Below, piece by piece: positions 38,001 to 51,213 of a DNA stretch of 64,000 bases. Source of the stretch: Pterois miles. Taxonomy: Eukaryota > Chordata > Actinopteri > Perciformes > Scorpaenidae. Every line of letters begins with the position of its first letter. The stretch's first letter is position 1. The stretch lies in NCBI GenBank assembly GCA_947000775.1, contig CAMQGK010000334.1, forward strand, positions 766,501-830,500, written 5' to 3'. A model generated the notes under the pieces. The model made no database searches. It worked only from the letters and a program-made list of their open reading frames with translations, and was not told the origin of the DNA. The position numbers were made by a program, and so were the translations under genes.

Positions 38001-41000
38001 GGGTCGTTCATTTTGGTTTGGAGGAGAGCTGCAGACACACACAGACAGACAGCTGTACGGAGACTCTGTTAGCATTCGGCTGGATATTTAACGAGCGATC
38101 TGGCGTGGAGGAAAGGGAGAGACAAAGAGGAAAAAGGCAATGTAGGAATGTGTGTGTGATTATACCTCCTTCACAGGCAAGCACATACTAACACAGAAAA
38201 CAAATAGATGCAAATAATCCCTCACAGGTAAACAAAGCCACCACGGTGATTGACACCAATGGGGTAGATACACAGTGAAAAATGAACAAAGTCACAAACT
38301 TGAATGTATGCATGTTAAAGCGAACCTCAACAGGATTCATACATGTGTACACAGACAGATGTTTGCAATTATCTGCACAACTTCCAAGGGGCAAACCCCT
38401 CCTGCAATTTCAGTGACAACACGCTGACATGAATGACAGTGCCCATCTCTCATCTTCATTCTTCCTCGGAATACACAAAACGGACCGAAATCAATCAAGA
38501 AATGCAAATGAGCCCTGCAGACAGTTTACATAATTAATTTCATCCACAATAGCCAGAAAAAACATGGCTCATTTCAATGTAAATCAGCTAAACAGGCTCA
38601 GCATGCCGCTCTATAACCACGTCACTCTCATTTAGGGACACTCTCTTATCACTCCCCAGGCTCCACTGAGCTGGTGGGACTGGTGAACTGCCTGGTTAAA
38701 ATGGCAGTTGTGGTTGTAATTGATGGGACAGATTAGAAAGAGAGGAAAGGAGGAGAGGAGAAGAAAGGAGGAGAGAGACAATGAGAGACTAAAAAACTAA
38801 TTCAAATAGCAAATCCATCAACAGTCACTAACAAGAGGTAAGAGAGGAGAGGAGAGGAGAGGAGAGGAGAGGAGGAGAGGAGAGTTGAGGGGAGGGGAGG
38901 AGGTGAGGAGAGGAGATGAGTGGGGAGGGGAGGGGAGGAGACAGTCACAGCTAACAGTCACTCTAACAAGAGAGGAGAGGGGAGAGGAAAGTCGAAGAGG
39001 ACGAGGAGACGGGGGAGGGGGGAGGAGAGGAAAGGAGGAAAGAAGAGAAGAGGAGACAGGAGTGGGGAAGAGAAGAGAAGAGAGGAGAGGAAAGGAGAGA
39101 AGAGGAGGGGAGGAGAGGGGATGAGTGGAGAGAGGAGGGGAGGAGAGGAGAGAAGAGAGGAGGGGAGGAGAGGGGAGGAGAGGAGACGAGAGGAGAGGGA
39201 ATGAGTGGAGAGAGGAGGGGAGGAGAGGGGAGGAGAGGGGAGGGGAGGAGAGAAGAGAGGAGGAGACGAGAGGAGAGGGAATGAGTGGAGAGAGGAAGGG
39301 AGGAGAGGGGAGGAGAGGGGAGGGGAGGAGAGAAGAGAGGAGGGGGAGGAGAGGAGAGGAGTGGGGAGGGGAGGAGAGGAGACGAGAGGGGATGAGTGGA
39401 GAGAGGAGGGGAGGAGAGGAGAGAAGAGAGGAGGGGAGGAGAGGGGAGGAGAGGAGACGAGAGGAGAGGGAATGAGTGGAGAGAGGAGGGGAGGGAGAGG
39501 GGAGGAGAGGGGAGGGGAGGAGAGAAGAGAGGAGGAGATGAGAGGAGAGGGAATGAGTGTAGAGAGGAGGGGAGGAGAGGGGAGGGAGAGGGGAGGAGAG
39601 GGGAGGGGGGAGAGAAGAGAGGAGGGGAGGAGAGGAGTGGGGAGGGGAGGACACAAGATCATGTCCACCAACTGCCGGCTTGAATGTGGGATTGTTTGGC
39701 TCAGATAAGCATAGATTAGAGCCAAGATTAGATAAGACTTTGTGTAGATGATACACAACATTGATTCACAACAAATTAAACCACACTGATCTGTAATAGT
39801 GTTCAGCAGTAGTAGAATAGTGGCAGCGCTGGCCTAGTTGTACGCCCTGGTTATCTCTCCACCGGCATGACGAAGAAGTACAATCATTGCGTATCAAGCC
39901 TGCATCTGTTCATTTTCAGTACTGCTCCTTTTTCTTTCAGACCTGTTACTTTTGGACTGTACTATTGTTCAGTATAACACAGGACTAGTGCTTCTGAATG
40001 TTTGACCACTCCTCCGAGTGCTAGACTGCTGGAGGAGTAAAAACACTTCACCGTGGCACTGTAAGATTAATATCTGAACAGCACCTGTGTTTAATCAAAA
40101 TTTAGCCAGCATCGTAAAGTTTGTTCTTAGCTGATGACAGTATCAGAGAAACAAATCAGCGTTTATGAATGTTAAAACAAGCTTTTCTACCCTACTAGAG
40201 AATGGTTGTGCCTTTCATACAGTGCTGACCTTTCAATCTGTCACTTTGACAAAAGATCCTTCACGTACACAAACAAGCCTGCACTCTGACAGACGGCTTC
40301 GGAGAGAGACGGATTACACACAGGCTAATGAGATGGAATAAGAGCGATCCCACCTTTCAAAGAAGCCAGGCAATGTTTTGTCAAAATATTTCATCATTTC
40401 TTGCTTGGAATTCTGCCAACATCTAAAGATTTCTTGTCTGAGCTGATGTCTCTTCATGTCTGCTGAATGAAAGTGGCGTTCTTTCTTTCTGTCTTATCTC
40501 TGCTCATGACACTGTTCTTGTGTCACAAATGTCACACGGGTTTTTGTGGAGCACCAAAGGAGTGGAAATAAGTGGTGGCATTTTCTTGTTTCATCTACTT
40601 TAACATCTGTAAACATAATAGACAAGAAATTACTTTGTGACAAAACTCTACAGACGGGTTTACTGTTGACCTTTGAGGGGAAACAAATAAACAGTAGAAA
40701 AAGGTAATTAACATGTCTTTCCTTGCAGAGAGAAACAGTGATGCCACCTGAATGCAATTGTTAAATATCCTTTTTTAAAAATTATTTTTGGGTCTTTTTT
40801 TTGCCTGTATTTGACTTGCAGCAATTCTATCCTGGACCACTGTTAAGCACTCAGCCTGAGTACATGCGACACCTGGAAACCCTGCAATTTTAAATATGAC
40901 CTTTCTGTGTATTGAGGCTGTATCTATAAGTTAAAGGTTTTGTATATGGGATTCAGAGCATTAATACACTGTAGCAGCAAACAATTAGCAATGTAAAGAT

Positions 41001-44000
41001 ATAAGCTGGATTTCCTGTTCTATGTTCCTTCATTCCCAGGACTACTTTCAAAGGTTACTAAAAGGTTCCTTCAGCCCATTGTTGTCTGCAGTTCCATAGC
41101 GGTCTAAAGACCTATGAAAATAAGGTAAATCAGTCTGCTGATAAATGAAGCAACATGACTTGGGACAAGGGCTGCTTTTGATCAGAGGTGTAAACAGTGT
41201 GACCGCCCGTTTTCATCTAAAAAAACTAAAATTTCAGGTTTTGTCTCACGGTAACAACATTTACTGCAGCACAGTATTCACTGATGCGCACTGGATGTGA
41301 TTATCAAAAGAGGAAAAATAGGGAACAGAAGAGGAAAATGAAACGTCTGTCTCCACAGTAAATCATCTGTTGAGTGTTTTATGGTTAGTTATTTGTGCTT
41401 TAGCACATAACCACGGTGAAACAATCAGAAAATAACTTCACCGTCTCTTCTACCGCTAACCCTCTCAGCGCGCTCACGCTATCTCTCTCTCTCTCTTTGT
41501 CTTTTTTTTTTAAATGAGAAGGTGACAGCGAAGCCTAACTTTACTTTTAATTTAGACTTAAATTTAGACTCTGGTCCCTGCAGTTGAAATGCAGTTAATT
41601 CCTGAAAATGTTCCTAGTTCCAGAGGAAAGTTCCTGCGGTGGTAAACATGGTGGAATAATGTCTACCTGAGCAGAGTGCTTGGTTTACATAGCCGGGCCG
41701 GCTGCACATGCATGTTTGTGCATGTGAGTCTCTCTGTTTTACCCAGTGCACTCTTATGGTGGTTACTGCTGAATTGTCAGGGAAGGTGCAACACCCACCC
41801 TTTGGTTCACCCCTTGGTTAACTCTGTTAGCTCAGCAGTGTTGTTATTTGCGCCGTTAGCGCTGTTAGCACCATTAGCTGCTGGCCGCCGGCTCCGCTGT
41901 CTCCATGTTGAGAGCCGTGTGGAGGCAATAGATATGCTTCTGAATTCCGAACTCCTTCCCTTCTCCAGACAAATAAAAGGATGCCAAACAAAACAACAAA
42001 GAAGAACTAAGAGGCTCACTCCTTATCGTGATCAAAGATCAAACGGATCAAAACATAAAAAAAAGCCAAACATTTCAAATTGAGACTTTCATGAGAGGAA
42101 TCATTAGGATGCGACTAAGCGGTATGTAACTTTGAGGGAGGACAGAGTGGAACAGATTTGAGATTCAGGACAGAGTGCTTTCTCTCTCCTTCTATTATGA
42201 CCCTGTCTGCCCGCGAAGCCCATCATCTATCATCCCGCACTAATTGGCCTTTCAGACTTATGCAAAGGCTCCGTGTCCGATGACGGCCCTTGAATCAAAC
42301 CCCAACGCTGACCTGCACTCTCAAGGACACACACATACACACATAGTAGTTACCTACATTTAACTTCTATTTATCTAACTGATGCTGAAGAGGACCTATT
42401 ATGCTTATTTTCAGGTGCATACTTGATGATTAATGTGCAAAAAATGCTCTACTTTTCTCATACCAGCTCTTGAAACACTCTGAGCTACTCAAAAGCCCAG
42501 TCTGCTCTGATGGGTCAACTGGACCACTCTATTGTGATTGGTCAACCAAACCAAACTCTTTGGACTCCGCTCCGGCTCCACTCTACCTAGCTTTGTTTTT
42601 GAGGGCGTGCCAAACTAGCTGCTAGGCAGGAATTGTGCAAATCAGTTACTTTGTGACATCACCATGTCACGGAGGAAAAGGCGGGACTTCAAGTAAGGTG
42701 TTTCAGGCAGTTTCAGGCAGTTCAGGAGCAGTGTTTCTGTGGGGGACAGTAACTCCCTTTGGTGTGGACTTTGTAACTTTGCAAAATTTTTATGTGTGCA
42801 AAAAATACAAATAACGCACAAAAGGAAAGGGGAAAAACATAATAGGCATAAGCATAATAGGTCCTCTTTAAGCTGCCTTTATCCTGTCTGCAGAAAAAAA
42901 AAACACTTATTTCTCTCTTATAGTGGAATACTTGCAGGAAAGAGGATAGAAATAATGACCATGCTGGTAATATTATGTGATGCCTGCTGCCTTTTTTTTT
43001 TTTTTTTAACTAACACCGAAATACAAGAGTGTGCCTGAGTTTGGACAGATGGTGCAAGTCAAAAGTGAAGTGGAGGATGTTCACATGCTACACTGCAGGG
43101 CCCATTTAAATATAATGACAATCCAGACATAATAACTCATAAATGGAATATGAGCTTGCCTGAGTAACTACTACTATTAATAAAGCTTCAATGTAGCTGT
43201 TTAGCGCTCAGTCAATTACTGATGACCAAAGTGTGGTAAGAATGACTCAACGGATGTAAAATCAGTTATCAATAAGCCTAGAAGAGGTCTCCGTTAACTC
43301 ATGGCAGCTACTATGCAAGGAATAGCTCCATGTTAACAGAAACAGTGAGCATGGTGATGATCATTTTTACTCACAAAAGCGGTTACCACTGCTCTTCATT
43401 TATCTCTATCCCATGGCTGACAGGCAGGATGAAAGGCCACTGTGAGCTGCCTGACAAAAACATGGGTTGAGTCAAAGGTTTCCTGCCGTACACCATCTGT
43501 ATAGATCTCAAATTTGTCTGTCGCTGTCTCACCAAAAGAAACACATCTTCCCTTGAAAACACAAATTCCCTTGTGCACACATATGTGCAAACACACAGCG
43601 ACGCAATGCGCAAGCTGTGAAAGCCAAGTCACACACACACACACACACACACCCAAAATACACTGCAACTCTGCAATGCATGGTTTGTTTGAAACAATGA
43701 CAAACTGACATAATGAGAGCTAGGAGGAGCTAATTAAAGTGTGTGTGTGTGTGTGTGTCACGGTCTTTATGTCCTCATGAAAGATCCACTACATTGAGTC
43801 TGATGGAGTTCATGATAAAGCACAGGAGAGGAACTCTGACAACTAATTTATTTTCCCCTCAGCAGTGTGCATTTCCTTGCACAGATATCCAAACTTTTTT
43901 TTGCTTTAATTTCAGTCTGAATATGTAAAGTAAAGAACTGAGGGAGTGTACACTTAGATGTTTTTTTCGTTCCTTCAGGGTCTGTTAGTGTTTTTTGCTC

Positions 44001-47000
44001 AAAGCGTCATCAGTCAGCACACTGACGCTGCCTGAGGTATCGTGAAATAGATCACTTTAATCCCTAAAAATAGCACCGACTATATATCACTGCAGTCTGA
44101 GGACGTACAGTAGAGGTATCATGATCTTGCTGTGTGTTGAGGTTTCTAGCTGCATTAATATTGCAGTAAAAAACTATGTGCAATGTAAAGTAAGTAGGTA
44201 ATTCACTATTTTTCAAGGTTTCCACAGTGGTCTAAAGGCCTGTGAAGATTAGTCTGCTGACGTATGAATCAACATGTCAGGGCTGCAGGGGTAAAAAGTG
44301 TGATCGCCCTTTCTCATCTAAGAAAAAAAAAAAAGAAAATTAACCTCAGATTTTGTCTCACTGCAATAACATTTACTGCAGCATAGTATCCACTGATACA
44401 CATTGGATGTGATTATCAAAAGAGGAAACAGAAGGAACAGAAGAGGAAAATGAAACTCAGAGCGTCTGTCTCCTCAGTAAATCATCTGTTGAGAGTTTGA
44501 TGGTTATTTATTTGTGCTTTGGAACATAAACACCATGAAACAATCAGAAAATAACTTTACTGTCGCTGTCTGTCTCTCTTTTAATGTCTTTTTTTACAGC
44601 GACAGCAAAGACGAACTTTACTTTTAGTTTAGATTTAATTTAATCCCTGGTCTCTGTGGGCGAAAGGCAATGACTTGGTGGGTGTTCCTGTGGTTTACAA
44701 TGGGCTATAATGGAGTAATGTCTACCTACTATAATGTACAGTATATCACTGCAGTCTGAGGATGCACAGTAGGGGTATTAGTGCCATGTCCTGCATTATA
44801 ACACAGGGGTTGCTATATATAACTGCATGTGGGTTTCAATGTCAGTGTCTGCTGCATGCATGAGGGGAATAAAGTGTGTGTGACAGGTGAGATGTAATTA
44901 CAGAACACGTGTAAATTGTGTGTCTATCTGGCAGTTACGGCCCTTTTCTGTGTGAAACAGCTATCCTGTGTGTGCATGAACAGCATGACTGCATGTGTGT
45001 TGTCTTTTTAACGGTGTCTTATACAGTATATTAAGTGCGTGGTGTATGCATGCGTGCATCCTCCTGCGTCTGTGGGTTTGTCTATGAAACAGCTGGTGTG
45101 CTGTGAGATGCATTAACACCGTGTGTGTAATGAGTTATCACCTTGCTTTAAGATCGTTGACTTTGACTGGGGAGATCTATAATGACTTTAACACTCCCAC
45201 TGGCTGTTAAAGCAAATGAGCGAGGGTTGCCCGTGTGCTGGTGGGGGGGGACTATTGTGTGCCTCTGAGTGTGTCTCTATGTGTGCGCTCTGTCTCCTCT
45301 TCCCCGTTCTCGCCGCAGTGGCCGTTACTGCGTGGACTAGATGTTGCCATGGCAACTCTTTGGCAGTAGCCTTGATGGTGGGATGATCACACATTATTAG
45401 TTGATTCAAGCTGAAAAAGAAAAAGAACACTGTAGTGGTTCGAATAAAAAGGGCACGGGACAGACGACTCGCAGAAAGGAATAGGGCTAGGGCTAGGGAT
45501 AGGGCGACTAAGGGGAAACGTGAAAGATGTGAGAAAGCTGCGAATTCTTTCAGGTGACAAAACACATTCATGATAAATAATGCTGAGATCACACACAGGG
45601 AGGAAGAGAGTGAGAGAAAGTGACTCACTGATTTCACATAATGGAAAGCCGAGACATGGGCATGAACAAATAATCCTCCTTCATTTACTGTCGCTCTTTT
45701 TACTCATGGAGAAACGTACGAGCGTGCTCTTGTACAAGTAGGACCAATTTGAGTTTTAGACCCTCAGAATGAGGACAAGGTTAGAAAATCTTATTTGGCC
45801 CCAACTTTTCCAAAATGCTGTTTACAGATTAACACTTGTTTTTGTGGTTACACACCTGGCTTTCCATTAACTACAATGTAAACCTATCCACGGCAGTGGA
45901 CAGTAAACACTCAGGGAAAGTGCTGTTGGGATGTAGCTTAAAGAGCGGGCGAGCGGGAGGGGAGGTGAATGGGTCCAACAAACACAAGGCTCTCATCCAG
46001 GAGAACGCCGTTTGTGTCCCGTTCCACTTTGACGTTACAATCAGCTGTTGGTTCATGTCCCGTGTTCACAACTTCAAGTTTCATTTTCGGTTTACAAATG
46101 TAATTTTAAGCCCACTGTGTGTGTTTTTTCTGGCTTTGTTGCCTGAACCTAAGCAAGAGATTTTGTTCCCAACATCAAGCAGGTGTTTAGTGCGACTGCA
46201 AAGTGACGCAGAGGGGTCTGACAAAGCATCAGTGTGTGACAAGTTGGGGTGAGAATGTGTTGGTTAAAAGAGAGAAGAAAGAAAGAAGAAAGATTTCTTA
46301 ATTCCCCCAGGGGGGAAAAATATTTTACCCTTTCAAAGAAATATACAGGAAAGGAGAGAGAGAGAGGGGGGGGAAAAAGGGGGGGGGGCTAGCAGAGGGA
46401 AGAGGGGGGGGGGAACCAAACAACCACGGCACCCCCTAAAAGTAGGGGTGACCCCTAAGATTCGACTAATTGACAATTCGATCTAAGAAGCCTGATTCTG
46501 CTGCCAATCTCATCGCAGTGATGGGAAATGTGGTAATGAATTGGAAAGGCTCATTCATAAATATTAATAAATAAGTTGACTATAGGCAAGACCAATCACA
46601 TTTGTCTATGTTAATTCTTGGTCAGGACACTCCTAGTTAAAAAAAGAGGCAGTGGTTAGGGTAAATGCTGTGGTTTGACATGTGGTTTGGATGGTTTAAG
46701 TTGGTTAGGTGATCGGGAATGCATTATGTCGGAGTGGTTCCTCACAAGTATCGATGCAGATGCACAAACACAAATTCACGCCTCTAAGCTAAACTGCTGG
46801 TATAACGTCAAAAGAGAATAGTGTTTAAAATAGAAGGCAGCCTTTAGTGGTTGGGAGATCATCAAGTCTAAAAGACAAGGGGAGTGTGTTCCCTGTATTT
46901 ACCTAAAAAGCGGGCTTTTAGGAGTTCATTTGACAGCAATATCTATTTGTAACAGTTTTAATGAGAAGCCTCTAATGCTGTAAATGATACCCCTACTGGA

Positions 47001-50000
47001 GTGAAAATGGACTGTTTCCAAAGAGATTTCACACTGTGTTGCTGCACCACTGCTGGGGTAGGGGAAGTGTATTTCTAGCTCAAATGGATGGTGAGGCCAA
47101 CACACTGGCAACAAAGTGAGTTTTGAAAGCCTGTTATCTCAGCACCTGGCAAACTGATCGTTGAGTCACTGGTATTGATCAACTCAGCTATCAACCCCCT
47201 CAAGATATATTATGGCTATTTTCTGCTATGGGACAGTAAAAATCTCACTTATTGCCCCTTTAAATGCACTGTAACTCCATATATTGTGTTGATTCTGCAG
47301 TCTTTCCCAGGCCCATCCATAAGGCCCCTATAAATACAGGTTATGTCCCATGCTGCTCTTTCCCCTGTAGCAGGTTTTACTGCAGCTGGAGCCAGTTAAA
47401 ATGCAGAGTGCTGGGGGTTAGATGATCAAGCATAATATGAAACAGTTCAGTGAACCTCAGAACTTAACTGTTTCTGTGAGGGGTGTAGTGCATAGAGCAT
47501 ACTACCATCTGAGAACAGCTGAATATGTCTGCAGCAACTTAACTACAACACAGTCTTGCTCTTTTGTACGAATATCCTCTTGCTGTCACCTCTGTAGCAA
47601 ACACAATTTTAAGTTGGAGATAGTGAAAAGTAGAAGTAGCGGTGAGGTGAGAGGTGGAGACAAGGGCAGAAGGCAACACAAGTGAGTCAGAGAATAAGGG
47701 AAGATGGAAAAAGCTGGCAGCGTATTCAGTCTGGATGGATGGCTGACAACTAAATTGTACAATGGAGGAAAGGTGAGAAAGCAAGGGAGACAGAATGGAG
47801 GAAGTAGAGAGGAGAAAAGACAAATGATGAGATGAGTGAACAGAGGAAGAGTGTCAAATGAAATGAGCAGACAGGGGAAAAAAGAGACAGAGGGTGCTAA
47901 AATGAGTTTGTTGCTGTGAGACGACAGTTGGCTGTCAGCTCCTTAAATGAGACGAACTGAGACTGGCTGCCTTGCTGGTGTTAGCCTCACTGGAAAACAT
48001 GAAAGCGAATAATGTTCATCTTATAAAGTCAAAAAAGTAGTTTCATGCTTAAACTGTATAAAAGAAGTGGATGTAGTCACTGTGATGTCACCCACTGGTT
48101 TGTGGACTGCTGTTTTGAAGCCTCGAGTCCAGCATTTTGGCCGTCATCACGTTGTTTTTTCTTGTCATCTTAATCATTTGCAACCAGAAGTGACACAAGA
48201 GGGTGAAGCCAAGCCCTAAAGCACCCTGCTTTATGGTCTAATTTAGTGGTTATCAATCTTATTACACCAAGTACCACCTCAGAAAATATTTGGCTCTCTA
48301 AATACCTCCATTATGACCAATGTTAAAATACAGTAGCGCAAGCACACGTACACATGGTACAAAGCTTTGTATGCTTTGGCCACTGGTGTAACACAAGACT
48401 GAATTGTGGACTTGCACTGCTTCATTTCATCACACTTGAATCTTAGAAAAAAAAATCAACCGGTTTGTCTTTCAGCACTGCATATTTGATTGTAAGATAC
48501 CATTTGAGGTGCGATGGTTTCATCTATACACTACTGCCTGGGCTCTTCCTCCCTCCTGCTGTAACTGAATCCAAATTTGAGGTAACTCAAGTCATATTTC
48601 CTTGATTTACGCCATTTGCAGCTAGCAGGTGCTTCTAAAGTAGCTGCTAGCACTTGTGCTCGGTTCACTGTCGTCCACTTTAGTTTCTACAGGGCTGCTT
48701 GAAATACTCTCCTCCTGATCTGCACTTCTGTTCCTAAAAGTTCCTGTGTGGATCCCTGATTGCAGTGCATACCACATAATACCAGCCCACTATGTAGCTG
48801 CAGCTATGTGACCAAGGACATGGAAAGGAGGCTGAGTCACGGTGGACATGAGACTTGACTACAGCTTCAATTACACTGTGCAAATGTTATAAACAGTTAC
48901 TGTTTATTTTTACTAACTGGAGCTGTGGTTGAGTCCCATGTCTGCATGACTCTGCCTCCTTTCATAGGCCTTGTATGTGGTGGGGTTTCAAAATAAAAGT
49001 TTTTCAAAGATTCCTTATTGAAAAATATTTCTTTTCTCGGGGATTCCTCCTTGTTCCGCCTGAGGGAGCTTGTGTAACCACAGTTTGAGAACAATGGTTT
49101 ATTTGACGCTACATGGGACCATAATTTCCTAAATGAACATCATGCTGTACTGAAGAAGACCTGAAACTAGTGATTGAGACCATAAAGTCATGTCTATAGT
49201 GTTTACTAAGGTAATATATCAAGTGAGAAAATGGGTAATTTGCAAAAAAAAAAAAAAGCAACTTTAAGGCACTTCTGAACTAGCTTCCCTTTTCAGACCC
49301 CAGAGTTGCCCACTGATTTCACTGCAGTTCTGATGTCTGCAGGGTCAAAATTGTTCAACATTTTGCTGTCAGAGTTCGAACATATCTTCGTAAATATGTG
49401 ATTTCTCTGTGAAAACGTGCACTAAAGTAGGTACAATGAGACAGACAGGCTTTTCAAGGTGAACCCTTGTGTGGCTACAGGTATTTCAATTACTCTGGGT
49501 AGGTGGGGAGTGACAGTGATTAGGGAGGCCAGCCTTCAACCACTGAGCTGAATTCAAGCACCCATGTGAGCCAACAGCCCACTGAAGTGTCCTTAGATGC
49601 TGAGTCACCACAAGCTAAAGGTCTGCTGAACCTGAGCTTTGTTCTGCTTGCAGAGACAAGGAGGAATCGATAAAGCAAGAGATTATTATCATCACCTCAT
49701 GTTGCATTTTGCTATGTGACCTGCCTCAAGGACTAAGCCAAACATAAGCCAAAAATATAACCATAAGAGGCACAAGATTAGCTACAAACCGACCTGTGCT
49801 GCAGTCACTACTTGGTTTATTTGTCCAAATCACTTCAGTACTTTTGCAAGCAGGGATGTGGATGTGTGTGAAGTATTAGTGAGAGAGTCAGCAGCATCGA
49901 CCCAGTCAGCGAAGTGCACCTGCTCCTGATTATTCTCTCCTTGTGTTTTACTAAACAAAAAAGAGGAGACTGAAGCACACTGACCCACAGCCCCACATCA

Positions 50001-50941
50001 ATACCCTGGAAAGTCTGTTTATTCAGCCACAGACCGCTGGAGTTGTCTCAGGCAGAAGAAATATTATTCCAGCACTGTTGGCGCATATTTGAGTTTGCTT
50101 TTGAGTGGATTTATTTTGATGCCAGATATAAAAAGAGTGTACCACCAGAGGTCTCTCCAGTGACCTTCCTTGTCACTTCATTTTAGTGGCAGAGACAACA
50201 CGCTGGCCCCTAGCTGGCATTTACAATGTGTACAACCTGGTTGGATATGTGCTGAATTTCTAAAGCTACTGTATGTGCACATTAAAGGAGAACGGTAATG
50301 ATTTTAGCTGTCCTACTGTTGAACTGATCATACATCCTGATTATCTCAAACATGTTGATTTTCTCAGTACAACATCAGCAAGGCAGCATGAGGGGTTTGA
50401 GAGCTGTGATCAGTCACAGTCAACATATCACCATGATGGTAAATGGGAAAAACGGACTTGGTAAGGTTTAGGAAACAAAACTACTTAATTAGGTTTAGGA
50501 AAAGATGGACTTGGTTAGAATTTGGCAACAGAACATTTTTGTGAGGTTTAAGAAAAGTTTGACTAGGTTATGTTTAGGCACCAAAACTACCCAACTGCGT
50601 TTAGAAAAACATGGACTTGGTTAGGATTAGGCAACATGACTTCAAAAGATCATTGAGCTATCATATTGCTCTTTCAGTTAACGGTGTGTCACTATACTGA
50701 AACTCAAGGAATGGGGTAAGAGAGGTCATTTACCCATGAGTCTTTGGTCCCTCAAGTAAAGTTTGCAAAGATTAATTATTCCAATTAGCGCATTCAGGGT
50801 TCAATGTCATACACTTTGTCAACAAAGTTTTCAATTAAGCACCATTAAGGCCCAGTGTGTGGGTGAACTGGAACAGATTATCAAGCTGAACTATGACAAA
50901 CAACACACAGAAGTCAAACAGTCATTAACAATCATTAACAC

Positions 50942-51010
<69 letters not shown>

Positions 51011-51125
51011 CCCCATCATTGATTGTGATTAATATAGATTTAATGAACATACTAAGTATGGGGGCTGAGTTTGACTGTGATGGATGGGTAGAAGAGTGAC
51101 AGCTTTTGAATGAGAGAGGTTTAGA

Positions 51126-51213
<88 letters not shown>

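Noticed and set aside
38818..39756. Very long open frames (up to 312 codons) on both strands
   Set aside because: They arise from the GGAGA purine array and translate to Ser/Leu/Pro or Arg/Glu/Gly repeats with no domain.
41676..42083. 135-codon plus-strand frame with a hydrophobic start
   Set aside because: The TTAGC-rich repetitive stretch (41820-41880) drives the hydrophobic run, and no family resemblance is seen.
45836..46252. 138-codon plus-strand frame
   Set aside because: Wording toward its end (ATTTTGTTCCCAACATCAAG and neighbours) looks like a dispersed fish repeat. No domain, no start context, no splice partners.
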